Shown here: piece after piece, positions 17,482-25,955 of the stretch
How the letters are laid out: the number at the start of each line of letters is the position of its first letter
How positions within the stretch are numbered: the stretch's first letter is position 1
DNA from: CAADGY01 sp900696665
Lineage (GTDB): Bacteria; Acidobacteriota; Terriglobia; Bryobacterales; Bryobacteraceae
Length of the DNA stretch: 64,000 nucleotides
Reading direction: 5' to 3'
NCBI GenBank assembly: GCA_035063885.1
Contig: JAPSFM010000006.1
Location: 1 to 64,000 of the forward strand
Notes under the pieces: generated by a model
What the model was told of the DNA's origin: nothing
Seen by the model: only the letters and a program-made list of their open reading frames with translations
The model's database searches: none
Made by a program: the position numbers and the translations under genes

Positions 17482-18795
17482 CTAACCGCCGCCGAGATAC
17501 GCGAATCGCACGATGAAGAGCGCCGCCAGCAGCCAGACAAGCCAGTTCACCTTCCGGAACTCACCCCTGGCCAGCCTCAGCAGCACATAGGCAGTGAAGC
17601 CGAACGACAAGCCGTTGGCAATACTGAAGGACAACGGAATCGTCGTAATCGTGAGGAAAGCCGGAATCGCCACCACCGGGTCGTCCCACTGGATTTCCGC
17701 TACGTGGGTCAGCATGAACGAACCGACCAGAATCAGCGCCGGAGCCGTTGCCGCGGCGGGCACTACCCCCATGGCCGGCGCGATGAACAACGCCACCAGG
17801 AAAAGCAGTCCCGCCACCACCGCCGGTACGCCGGTTCTGCCTCCCACAACCACCCCCGCGGCGCTTTCGATGTAGCTCACCACCGTGGAGGTTCCGGTGA
17901 GCGAGCCCGCCATGGTGGCTGCCGCATCCGAATAGAGGATGCGGTTGATGCGGGGAATCTGGTGCGCTTCGTTAAATAGCCGCGCCTTTTTCCCTACTGC
18001 GACCAGCGTTCCGACGTTATCGAAAAGATCGACGAACAGGAAGACGAAGATGATTTCGAGCAGGCCGAGCCGGATCGCTCCGGCGATGTCCAACTGAAAA
18101 GCCGTTTCCGAGATATCGGAGAAGCTGTAGGCTTGGGGCCGCCACTGCACTAGGCCGGTGATAGCGCCAAGCATCGTTGTCGCCAGCACACCCACCAGCA
18201 TCGCGGCGCGCACTCCCCACACCAGTAGACCGGAAATCAGCAACAGGCCAAAAATCGATAACAGGGTATGGGAATCGCGTAGATTCCCCATCGCCACCGC
18301 CGTGGTGGGGCTGGTCACCACAATGCCGGCGTTGCGGAACCCGATCAGCGCGATAAAAAGCCCGATGCCCACGGCTACCGCCGCATACAACTCGGTCGGG
18401 ATGGCCGCAATGATCAACTGCCGCAGGCCGAACAACGTCAGCAGCATGAACACAACGCCCGACAGGAACACGGCGCCCAGCGCCACCTCCCAAGGAACGC
18501 CCATTCCTTTTACCACCGAATAGGTGAAGTAAGCGTTCAATCCCATGCCCGGGGCGAGTGCAATGGGATAGCGCGCGAAAACTCCCATCAGGATGCTGCC
18601 GAGCCCGGCGGACAAACAAGTAGCGGCCACCACCGCCGCAAAAGGCATTCCCGCCTCTTGGAGTACGGACGGGTTCACGAAGATGATGTACGCCATCGTG
18701 ATGAACGTGGTGAACCCCGCGAGAATCTCGGTGCGCCAGTCCGTTCCCAGCTTCGCGAACTCAAAGTACGATTCGGCTCTGTTGATAAGGGTCAT
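17482..18795 (-). CDS. NCS2-family guanine/hypoxanthine permease
   Basis: An inner-membrane proton-coupled nucleobase transporter of the AzgA/PbuG branch. The 437-residue product starts MTLINRAESYFEFAKLGTDW and carries the branch-typical TEILAGFTTFITMAYIIFVN, the ALAPGMGLNAYFTY loop, and the later FVDLFDNVGTLVAVGKKARL that follows TM8. Twelve to fourteen membrane segments are evident. The ATG at 18795 has GGGGA about 7 bases upstream and is preferred over a TTG at 18834. The radical SAM gene starts 9 bp downstream. Confidence 0.88.
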   Translation of the reverse strand: MTLINRAESYFEFAKLGTDWRTEILAGFTTFITMAYIIFVNPSVLQEAGMPFAAVVAATCLSAGLGSILMGVFARYPIALAPGMGLNAYFTYSVVKGMGVPWEVALGAVFLSGVVFMLLTLFGLRQLIIAAIPTELYAAVAVGIGLFIALIGFRNAGIVVTSPTTAVAMGNLRDSHTLLSIFGLLLISGLLVWGVRAAMLVGVLATTMLGAITGLVQWRPQAYSFSDISETAFQLDIAGAIRLGLLEIIFVFLFVDLFDNVGTLVAVGKKARLFNEAHQIPRINRILYSDAAATMAGSLTGTSTVVSYIESAAGVVVGGRTGVPAVVAGLLFLVALFIAPAMGVVPAAATAPALILVGSFMLTHVAEIQWDDPVVAIPAFLTITTIPLSFSIANGLSFGFTAYVLLRLARGEFRKVNWLVWLLAALFIVRFAYLGGG

Positions 18796-18826
18796 CGGAC
18801 TTCCCCAGTGCGTGCGCGGTGGCGTC

Positions 18827-19720
18827 TCAGCCAAAAACCTCTAGCGCACACCGGAAGGTGTTGGCATGGGCTTCCGCCGTCAATTCGATGGGCTCAGCGT
18901 AGCCGCCGCCCAGGGTGACTGCTACTGGAATGCCCGCTGCCTTCGAGGCAGCAAATACCCGGTGGTCTCTCCCGGCGAGGCCTGCCTGTGTCAGCGACAT
19001 CCGCCCCAGCCGGTCTTCGGCCAGAGAGTCCACTCCGGACTGGTAGTAGAGCATCTCGGGCTTGAATTCAAGCGTGCGAGCCAGCACCTTGTCCACGGCT
19101 TCCAGATACTCGCTGTCTCCGGTCCCATCCGGCAGACCGACATCGATCTTGCCCGGTTGTTTTCGGAAAGGGAAGTTGTTCCGGTTGTGAACGGAAACGG
19201 TCAGCACCATGTCATCGTCCTCGAAGATTCGGGCAGTTCCATCGCCCTGGTGGACATCGAGGTCGAGAACCGCCACGCGCCGGATGGATCGGCATTCCCG
19301 CATTGATAGCACGGCGACCGCAATATCGTTGAACACGCAAAATCCCGCGCCGTCCGAACGGCAAGCGTGGTGTGTGCCACCGGCGAGATTGCCTCCCCAT
19401 CCGGATTCGAGAGCATCCATCGCGGCGGCGAGGGTACCGCCCACCGAACCCAAGGTGCGACGGACCAGGCCTTCGGACCACGGAAAGCCGATCCGGCGCA
19501 TGGTAGCGTGGGGAATCGACCCATCCACGAAAGATTCGACGTAGCCGCGATCGTGCACCCGCGTAATCGCATCCAGCGGCGCCGGTTCCGCCGCGACGAA
19601 TTCAAAGCTGTTCTCCTGTTCGAGCAACTCCCGCAGCAACCGGTATTTCCGCGCTGGAAATTTGTGGCCGGGGGGTAGCCCCATTTCGTGATGGTCGCAG
19701 TAGTACAGCCTGCGCCGCAT
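18827..19720 (-). CDS. Histone-deacetylase-family (class IIa-like bacterial) hydrolase
   Basis: A zinc-dependent amide hydrolase of the arginase/deacetylase fold. The 297-residue protein shows the family zinc ligands D155 and H157 (VLDLDVHQGDGT) and D231 (SGVDSLAEDRLGR), the catalytic His pair H117-H118 (AGGTHHACRSDGAGFCVFND), and the end VTLGGGY. Bacterial members remove acetyl groups from polyamines or other small amines, or have unknown substrates. It is 31 bp upstream of the purine permease and 3 bp downstream of a DUF1080 gene, all on the minus strand. Confidence 0.88.
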   Translation of the reverse strand: MRRRLYYCDHHEMGLPPGHKFPARKYRLLRELLEQENSFEFVAAEPAPLDAITRVHDRGYVESFVDGSIPHATMRRIGFPWSEGLVRRTLGSVGGTLAAAMDALESGWGGNLAGGTHHACRSDGAGFCVFNDIAVAVLSMRECRSIRRVAVLDLDVHQGDGTARIFEDDDMVLTVSVHNRNNFPFRKQPGKIDVGLPDGTGDSEYLEAVDKVLARTLEFKPEMLYYQSGVDSLAEDRLGRMSLTQAGLAGRDHRVFAASKAAGIPVAVTLGGGYAEPIELTAEAHANTFRCALEVFG

Positions 19721-19723
19721 ACT

Positions 19724-20356
19724 TCAGCGTTTGCTCAGATCGCGTATGTAAATTTCCCGGAACATCATGTCGCCTTCACCGCCCGAGTGCAACTGAAGCG
19801 CGATGGGACCGTCGAACGACTTCGGCTGCGGGTCGGTGAAGTCGATCATCTGCACGCCGTTCAGGCGGGAGATGTAACGGTTCCCCTGCACTTTGAGCAG
19901 ATACTCGTTCCAAGCGCCGCGGCGCACCACGATCTCGTTTTCCGGCGCGGGCCACACAATCCACTGCCTGCCGTCGCCATAGACGCCGCCGGTGTGCCTG
20001 CCCAGAGCACAGTCGATTTCAAATTGCAGTCCCTGGCTCACATCCGGTGTGCCCGGCTTGAAACCGACATGAAAAAAGACGCCGGAATTTCCACTGCCCT
20101 GACACTTGAACTGCAATGCGAGCTCAAAATCCTTGTAGCTCTTCTCCGTCTGGAGATACCCATAAGCCTTGCTGATGGCCTGGCCGCGGATCGCTCCGTT
20201 TTCCACGGTCCATTTTTCTTTCCCGATCTCAACCCATCCCGAGAGATCTTTCCCGTTGAACAGTTGGACCCAATCCTCCCCAGGCAACACCGGCCGCGGC
20301 GTTCTTTGCGCGAAAGCGGCGGCCGCGAACAGAAACAGAACAATCGTCTTCTTCAT
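19724..20356 (-). CDS. Secreted DUF1080 (3-keto-disaccharide hydrolase-type) protein
   Basis: A signal peptide starts MKKTIVLFLFAAAAFAQRT; the ATG at 20356 is chosen over an upstream one that lacks a signal sequence. The mature 210-residue chain is a single concanavalin-like DUF1080 domain: WVQLFNGKDLSGWVEIG, WTVENGAIRG, SGNSGVFFHVG, and NEYLLKVQGNRYISRLNG. Family members cleave 3-keto-glycosides outside the cytoplasm or act as lectin-like binding proteins. It sits between glmM and the HDAC-like gene. A double-domain relative is at 41336-42478. Confidence 0.82.
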   Translation of the reverse strand: MKKTIVLFLFAAAAFAQRTPRPVLPGEDWVQLFNGKDLSGWVEIGKEKWTVENGAIRGQAISKAYGYLQTEKSYKDFELALQFKCQGSGNSGVFFHVGFKPGTPDVSQGLQFEIDCALGRHTGGVYGDGRQWIVWPAPENEIVVRRGAWNEYLLKVQGNRYISRLNGVQMIDFTDPQPKSFDGPIALQLHSGGEGDMMFREIYIRDLSKR

Positions 20357-20385
20357 GGCTGAACCAGTCCTTATTGAAAAAGACA

Positions 20386-21741
20386 TCATACCCCACCCAG
20401 TTCGCTTCGTATCACGTTCGCGATACGCTCGGCCGCCTGCTGTACGCGTTTTTCCTCGGGACCTTCCACCATCACCCTCGCCAGCGGCTCCGTTCCCGAA
20501 AATCGCACCACGATGCGCCCGGCTTCTCCGAATTCGGCTTCCGCCGCACGGATCTCCTCGTTTACCGGCGGCAGTTCCTTCAAGGGGCGCTTCGTCTTCA
20601 CGCGCACGTTCACCAGCACCTGCGGGTAAATCTCCAAGTCCCCGGCGAGTTCGTCCAGGCTGCGTCCTGAATTCCGCATGACTTGAAGCACCTGGAGCGC
20701 GGTTAAGAGCCCGTCTCCCGTCGTCGCGTGTTCGCGAAATATGACGTGCCCCGATTGCTCGCCGCCCAGCATCGCACCCCTTGCGAGCATCTCTTCGAGA
20801 ACATACTTGTCGCCTACTGCCGTCCTCACAAGCTGTATGCCGGCCGCTTCAAGCGCGCGTTCCAGGCCTAGGTTAGACATGATCGTGGCCACCACGAGCG
20901 GCTCGCCTTCCTTGCTCGAAAGTTTGCCGCGGCGGAGCAGGTCCTTCCCGCACATCATCAGCACGTGATCGCCGCTGGCGATCTTTCCGGTGGAGGTGAC
21001 GAAGATCGCACGGTCCGCGTCGCCGTCAAAAGCGATTCCGATGTCCGCTCCCTTCTCTACCACACTGCCGCGGAGCGATTCCACGTGCAGCGCTCCGCAA
21101 TTCAGGTTGATGTTTCTGCCATTGGGAAGGCAGCCCAACGAATACACATGCGCGCCCAGCCGCTCGAACAACTCTGGAGCCAGATGCGAAGCCGCTCCAT
21201 TTGCGCAGTCGAGCACGATCGTGAGTCCCGCCAGCGATGCTCCCGCGACCGACGCGAGGAAGTCGATATACGTCTCATCCAACGATTCATCCACCAGAAG
21301 GTCCCGCGTCCCGGGTTCGCCGCCCTCCGCGCGCAGGCGGAAAATATCTTCCTCCAGCGCGTGCTCCACCTCGTCGGGAAGCTTGAAGCCAGAATGGTCG
21401 AACACCTTGATGCCGTTGTCCTGGTAAGGATTGTGGGAAGCGGAAATCATTACGCCGGCTACGAACGACTGGGTGCGGGTAAGATAGGCTACGCCTGGTG
21501 TGGTGATCAGTCCGGCAAACCGGGTGCGGACACCGTACCTTTCGAGCCCGCCCGCCACCTGCCGGGCGAGCCATGGACCCGATTCGCGCGTGTCCATGCC
21601 GATCACAACCTCCGGATCGGCTGCCGCTCCACCTGCCCAGCGTCCTAGCGCCGCTCCAAAAGCATGAGCGGTAGCGGGGTCCAGCGGGTACTCTCCCGCC
21701 ACGCCGCGAATTCCATCGGTGCCGAAAAGCTGCCTGGCCAT
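20386..21741 (-). CDS. glmM: Phosphoglucosamine mutase
   Basis: Converts glucosamine-6-phosphate to glucosamine-1-phosphate for UDP-GlcNAc and peptidoglycan synthesis. The 451-residue protein starts RQLFGTDGIRGVAG, holds the phosphoserine loop MISASHNPYQDNGIKVF (S102), the metal loop FDGDADRAIF, the sugar-binding GEQSGHVIF, and the phosphate-binding VRFSGTEPLARVMVEG. It is the third gene of the conserved cdaA-cdaR-glmM cassette and begins 4 bp after cdaR. Confidence 0.95.
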   Translation of the reverse strand: MARQLFGTDGIRGVAGEYPLDPATAHAFGAALGRWAGGAAADPEVVIGMDTRESGPWLARQVAGGLERYGVRTRFAGLITTPGVAYLTRTQSFVAGVMISASHNPYQDNGIKVFDHSGFKLPDEVEHALEEDIFRLRAEGGEPGTRDLLVDESLDETYIDFLASVAGASLAGLTIVLDCANGAASHLAPELFERLGAHVYSLGCLPNGRNINLNCGALHVESLRGSVVEKGADIGIAFDGDADRAIFVTSTGKIASGDHVLMMCGKDLLRRGKLSSKEGEPLVVATIMSNLGLERALEAAGIQLVRTAVGDKYVLEEMLARGAMLGGEQSGHVIFREHATTGDGLLTALQVLQVMRNSGRSLDELAGDLEIYPQVLVNVRVKTKRPLKELPPVNEEIRAAEAEFGEAGRIVVRFSGTEPLARVMVEGPEEKRVQQAAERIANVIRSELGGV

Positions 21742-21745
21742 ATTG

Positions 21746-22411
21746 TTATTGATGCTGATTCCCTTCTGGTTCCGGAATTTTTTCTAGCACAACCTTCACG
21801 GTGACATCGGACGGCCCCTCGATTCGAACTTGCGGATCGGAGACATACGTGTGCACGCGAAACTGCGACTCGCCCACAACCGCGCTCAGGTCCACGGGGT
21901 CCGTCTCGGCGTTCTCCACCTGCGTCACGCGGCTCTCGGGGCCGACGATGCGAACCGTTGGCGGCTCCAGTTGTTGCGATACGATGCGGTAGCCCGAAGG
22001 AGGCGAACCGGCAAGGCGCAGTTGAATGCCGATCTCCCGCGAGATCTTCCGCTCGAACCGCAGACGCAACTGGGCCGGGATAGCGCGAGAGAGCACGACG
22101 CCGGAGGGCAGGTTCAAGTTCGATTGCTGAATCTGAAACGTCTGCTCGCCCGGCCGGCTTACCGGTTCCAGATCGATAACCACCACCGGGTCCTTCAACG
22201 TGCTGAGTGTTCCCACCGGTCCCCGCACTTCGAGATGAATCCGGTCCGGCACGTCGGAGCTGATTTCGAGATTGGACGGAATATTCCGGAAGACAACGGC
22301 GGCAGAAACCGACGTCGTCAGCTCCTGTTCTCCGACGAGGCCGAACCACAGAGCTATCGCGATGGCGAGAGACAACATCTTCCATCCGAAATTGTTAAAG
22401 ATCCTCTTCAT
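21746..22411 (-). CDS. cdaR: YbbR-domain protein, CdaA regulator
   Basis: A membrane-anchored protein with one N-terminal transmembrane segment (about 10-25, MLSLAIAIALWFGLVGEQE) and two or three YbbR repeats outside the membrane. Repeat words include VVFRNIPSNLEISSDVPDRI, VELSA-like VDLSAVVGE and PPTVRIVGPESRV. In the c-di-AMP operon of Firmicutes the equivalent protein binds and modulates the diadenylate cyclase. The start overlaps the cdaA stop as ATGA at 22408-22411, and glmM follows after 4 bp. Confidence 0.85.
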   Translation of the reverse strand: MKRIFNNFGWKMLSLAIAIALWFGLVGEQELTTSVSAAVVFRNIPSNLEISSDVPDRIHLEVRGPVGTLSTLKDPVVVIDLEPVSRPGEQTFQIQQSNLNLPSGVVLSRAIPAQLRLRFERKISREIGIQLRLAGSPPSGYRIVSQQLEPPTVRIVGPESRVTQVENAETDPVDLSAVVGESQFRVHTYVSDPQVRIEGPSDVTVKVVLEKIPEPEGNQHQ

Positions 22412-23253
22412 CCGTGCTTCGCCCGCCTGTACTCCGGCTCTGCGCTGGGCGGATGCGATACGGATACGCCCGGCTTCGGCTTCCGCCGGCCGAAGTGCAG
22501 GGCAAGCCGGTCCGCTACCCGTTCGAGTTTCACATCCAGCTCGATGTCTCCGAAAGCCGCAATAGAGATCTTGCCCGTTTCCTCGGAAACCACCACGGCC
22601 AGGCAGTCCGTCTCTTCCGTAACGCCGATCGCCGCGCGATGGCGGGTCCCAAGACTCCGGTACAGAACCGGATTCATGGTCAAGGGGAGAAAGCAGGCAG
22701 CGGCGGGAATGCGGTCTCCCTGGACAATGGCGGCGCCGTCGTGCAACGCTCCGCCCGGCTGAAATATGGACAGAAGGAGATCGCGCGACAGCGCCGCATC
22801 CAGATACACGCCACTTTCGATGAAGGTTCGAAGCCCGATATCCCGCTCGATAACAATGAGCGCGCCGGTCTGTTGAGCGGCTAGTTTCGAGACCGCCAGG
22901 ATGATCTCGTCTGCGGCTTCATGGCGCTGCAGGCTGGGCCCTAAGCCGAACCGCCTGCGCCCAAGGCGCGCCAGAACACGCCGGATCTCTGATTGGAACA
23001 TCACGATTAGGGCGAAAACGGTGTACGGCGCCAAGCCCGCCAAAATAGTGCGCAGCAGCTCCAAACGCGCCCACACGGCGATAAGGTAGGTAAGAACAAG
23101 AACCGCGATCCCGGCCAGTACGTGCGCGGACCGGCGTCCGCGAATAATCATGAAAAACTGGTAAATCAGGAAGGCGACGATCAGAATGTCGATGATGGAC
23201 GTAATCGTCAGTTGTGGTAAGGACTCGATCAATGGCTCCGGCAAATCGATCAT
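22408..23253 (-). CDS. cdaA: Membrane diadenylate cyclase
   Basis: Makes cyclic di-AMP from two ATP. The 281-residue protein has about three N-terminal membrane segments (ITSIIDILIVAFLIYQFFMI, then LAGIAVLVLTYLIAVWA and the next), and a DisA_N catalytic domain with both family motifs: GGALHDGAAIV (D-G-A) and GTRHRAAIGVTEETD (R-H-R). A Pro-rich tail ends it. Gene order cdaA-cdaR-glmM is the widely conserved arrangement that ties c-di-AMP to cell-wall precursor supply. Confidence 0.95.
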   Translation of the reverse strand: MIDLPEPLIESLPQLTITSIIDILIVAFLIYQFFMIIRGRRSAHVLAGIAVLVLTYLIAVWARLELLRTILAGLAPYTVFALIVMFQSEIRRVLARLGRRRFGLGPSLQRHEAADEIILAVSKLAAQQTGALIVIERDIGLRTFIESGVYLDAALSRDLLLSIFQPGGALHDGAAIVQGDRIPAAACFLPLTMNPVLYRSLGTRHRAAIGVTEETDCLAVVVSEETGKISIAAFGDIELDVKLERVADRLALHFGRRKPKPGVSVSHPPSAEPEYRRAKHG

Positions 23254-23336
23254 CGCTGTGGCGGTATACGCCTGTCCCGGTGTTGGACAGGTGAAATTCT
23301 CCTGACACCCGCGGCTCTGTTGAAGCGTCCCGCTCC

Positions 23337-24470
23337 TCAGGCTTCAAAACGGTATGTAGCTTCCGCTAGAGGGATACCTCTGATCTCTATTCTATTCAAA
23401 TCAGTGGTGCCCACACCTAATTTCTCTGCAAGAATCAGCGTGTTATCGCAATCGCCGAAAGGAGATGTGCCTCGCCCGGCGCGCGGATCGTAACCCATTG
23501 CCGCCGTTGCCGCCACATCCGTTGTAAGCGCATTGGTTCCCAGAAACAACACGCCAGGCTTCACCAGCCGGATGCCTTTGATCCACGGACCTTCGCCCCC
23601 GGCAATCGTTTCAACCCCGTCGATGAACGCGATGTGGATGGGGCGGGCCGCGGCAAGTTCGGCGGTGATGCGGGGCATTCGGTAGCCGGGTTCCCGGCTC
23701 GATGCGCGATCAAGCTCCTGGGGAGCGCTTTTCGCCGGTTGCCGCTTTCCGAGATGACACGTTTCCACCCGTCCCTTCCCGGGCGATTCGTTCGGCTCGT
23801 CCACACCGGCATCATCGCCGTAAATGGATGCCGGCGTAATGCCGAAAATGTTCTTCATCGCCAAGGTTACGCCGCACGTGGCATGATCTTTCAGCTTGGC
23901 CATGGAGACGAAAACGTCTGTCTCATCATAGGCGTGGTTCAGATCGTACGCCGGAAACACATATCCGCCGCCCGGCACCTTGAACCGCGCATAGCGCTTC
24001 CCTTTGCCCAGCGCGTTCGTGTTCTCGAATTCCACGTTCGGGGCGGCATTGACGAGGGAGCGCACGTTCCAGCCCGAATCGAGCATGTACTCTTCGAGCG
24101 GTCCGGCAGTGGCCCAGCAACTCTCGACAAACCGTATGCGCCGCGCGCCCGCACGTCCCATCAGGTGTGCCATCGCGCCCACCGTTTTGGGATGCGAATA
24201 GTGGGTAACACCGAGAGGGCGCCCCTGAAAGCGCAAAGCGGGGCTGCCCGTCAGGTTTAGTTTCACCGTTACCGTCTTGTTCCGGACGATGCGCTCCAGC
24301 CCGCCGATCTGGTCGAACATCGTAGACAGGATCGATACGAAATCTTCCTCGTAGGAACGGCATCGTGCAATGGAAACCGGGGCGGTGGGAGCGTTTTCCG
24401 GCGCTGCTCCCAGAGTACCGCGAATCCCAGGAGCCGCCCCCAAAAGGGCCAGCAGTTCGCGTCTGGTCAT
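23337..24470 (-). CDS. Exported DUF362-domain protein
   Basis: A 377-residue protein with a Tat-like N-terminus (MTRRELLALLGAAPGIRG) and a DUF362 domain (VTVKLNLTGSPA, THYSHPKTVGAMAHLMGRAG, ALTTDVAATAAMGYDPRAG). DUF362 proteins are often fused to or found near ferredoxin domains, but no Cys motif is present here. The segment YDETDVFVSMAKLKDHATCG and CGVTLAMKNIFGI are diagnostic of the family. Function is unknown. It lies 22 bp downstream of another exported protein gene on the same strand. Confidence 0.75.
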   Translation of the reverse strand: MTRRELLALLGAAPGIRGTLGAAPENAPTAPVSIARCRSYEEDFVSILSTMFDQIGGLERIVRNKTVTVKLNLTGSPALRFQGRPLGVTHYSHPKTVGAMAHLMGRAGARRIRFVESCWATAGPLEEYMLDSGWNVRSLVNAAPNVEFENTNALGKGKRYARFKVPGGGYVFPAYDLNHAYDETDVFVSMAKLKDHATCGVTLAMKNIFGITPASIYGDDAGVDEPNESPGKGRVETCHLGKRQPAKSAPQELDRASSREPGYRMPRITAELAAARPIHIAFIDGVETIAGGEGPWIKGIRLVKPGVLFLGTNALTTDVAATAAMGYDPRAGRGTSPFGDCDNTLILAEKLGVGTTDLNRIEIRGIPLAEATYRFEA

Positions 24471-24492
24471 GTCTCCAGTATAAGGGGAAAGC

Positions 24493-25854
24493 CTATTCGA
24501 TAACGATGGCGGCCAGGCTCTCCATTTGATCTATGTCCAGGCCGGTCCCCTCTTCGATGGGATAGGGCGCCAGTTTCCTGGGAGGGTGTCCGGGGGAATA
24601 CAGCACCGCAGTTTTGTACGACCCGAGAACGTGCGCGGTGATGTTTTCGACGGGATAGCTGGTGTAGTTCACCAGGTGCAGCACCAGCCTGCTGCCGGGG
24701 GTACCGAGCAAGTTCGACAACATACTGGAAACATTGAAAAGGCGCACGCCCAGGTTGCGGCGTCCGGTCATCGCGTTCACATCTTTCCAGATCGCATCGA
24801 GCTTCGCCACGTCGTCCTTATGGATGGTGATCTCGTTATCCTTTACCGGAGTGAACTGCCATCCCGGCGGGCCGTTGAGGAGCGTACCGCCGGAACGGGT
24901 GAACCGCCGCAATACTTCCTTCTGTTCGTCGGTGAGGACCGTGGGATCCACGTCGACGGCCATCTTCGCACCCTTCATCCGCTCGTCGGATAAAACACTG
25001 CCGGGCACCGGACGGACCGGAGTGTGTTTTACCGCGATCATATCGAGGATGCCGCCGGCCACAAGAGCTCCCCTGTCCAGTGCCTGCACGAGAGCAAGCT
25101 GCCCGGCCGGTTGCAATTCGCGCCACCCGGCATGCTCTTCATAAAAGCGGAGATGTTCCGCAATACGTTTCCAGTCGCGCACCGCCGTGGATTCGCGTTC
25201 TATCAGGCGCTTGCTAAGGTCTGCATCCAGCGCAACCACCCAACGCGCGCCATTGATGGCGGCATCGCCTATCGCTTGCAAGTATCGCTCCACCGGAAAA
25301 ACGGCGCCCGGAGGAGGCGTGTTGGCGATCCAGATCGTTGAATCCGTGGCCGCCGCATGGAGATAGCGCAGAAAGCCTGTGTTGGTATTAATCCACGGAC
25401 CACCGGTGGGCGCGGCTTGCGCCGCGCCATCTTCCTGGATCTGGATGCCCGGCCAGACTCCCTGAAAAGTGCCGGTCACCGGCTCTCCGGTAATACGGAT
25501 TCTCGCCAGCCGCGGCAATTCCACGAGCGTGGCTTTGCGGTCCGCCGCCAGCGCCCGCAGCCGTGCGGCGATATCGTCGCTGAAATCACCTTCCAGCACG
25601 ATGCCGGTCAGCTTGAGTCCCAGCGCTGCTTGTGCGGTTTCGATGGGGTCTGCCTCGGGCCGGATAACGCCCAGGGTGGCCACTTCCCGCCGCGACGCCT
25701 CTGCTGCCAGTTCCCGGGACCACGAACTCTGCTCCAGCAGAATACAATTGACCGGAGTTTCAGCGAGCAATTCCAGCGATTTCGGATCGCCCGAAGGCCA
25801 TCGCATGGGTACCTGATCCGCCAGTCCCGCCAGAAGCAACAACGCTAAGACCAT
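24493..25854 (-). CDS. Exported protein of unknown function, glycosidase-like
   Basis: A 453-residue protein with a short N-terminal hydrophobic segment (MVLALLLLAGLADQ). I do not recognise a named family. The first 200 residues look like a TIM-barrel-type alternation (LGLKLTGIVLEGDFSDDI), residues about 290-380 resemble the amidotransferase-like domain of GH42-type enzymes (RFTRSGGTLLNGPPGWQFT), and the end (LVLHLVNYTSYPVENIT, then GSYKTAVLYSPG) resembles the C-terminal beta domain found after such trimerisation domains. A catalytically altered glycosidase is a reasonable guess. It diverges from a TonB-dependent receptor gene. Confidence 0.55.
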   Translation of the reverse strand: MVLALLLLAGLADQVPMRWPSGDPKSLELLAETPVNCILLEQSSWSRELAAEASRREVATLGVIRPEADPIETAQAALGLKLTGIVLEGDFSDDIAARLRALAADRKATLVELPRLARIRITGEPVTGTFQGVWPGIQIQEDGAAQAAPTGGPWINTNTGFLRYLHAAATDSTIWIANTPPPGAVFPVERYLQAIGDAAINGARWVVALDADLSKRLIERESTAVRDWKRIAEHLRFYEEHAGWRELQPAGQLALVQALDRGALVAGGILDMIAVKHTPVRPVPGSVLSDERMKGAKMAVDVDPTVLTDEQKEVLRRFTRSGGTLLNGPPGWQFTPVKDNEITIHKDDVAKLDAIWKDVNAMTGRRNLGVRLFNVSSMLSNLLGTPGSRLVLHLVNYTSYPVENITAHVLGSYKTAVLYSPGHPPRKLAPYPIEEGTGLDIDQMESLAAIVIE

Positions 25855-25955
25855 ATTCTTACTTTACAATGTCCCTAAGGATCTGAAGTTCGCTCTTTTC
25901 CCACGGCTTCATAGCCATACTGACAATTGACATTGAATCCACAGGAGGTAACAGC

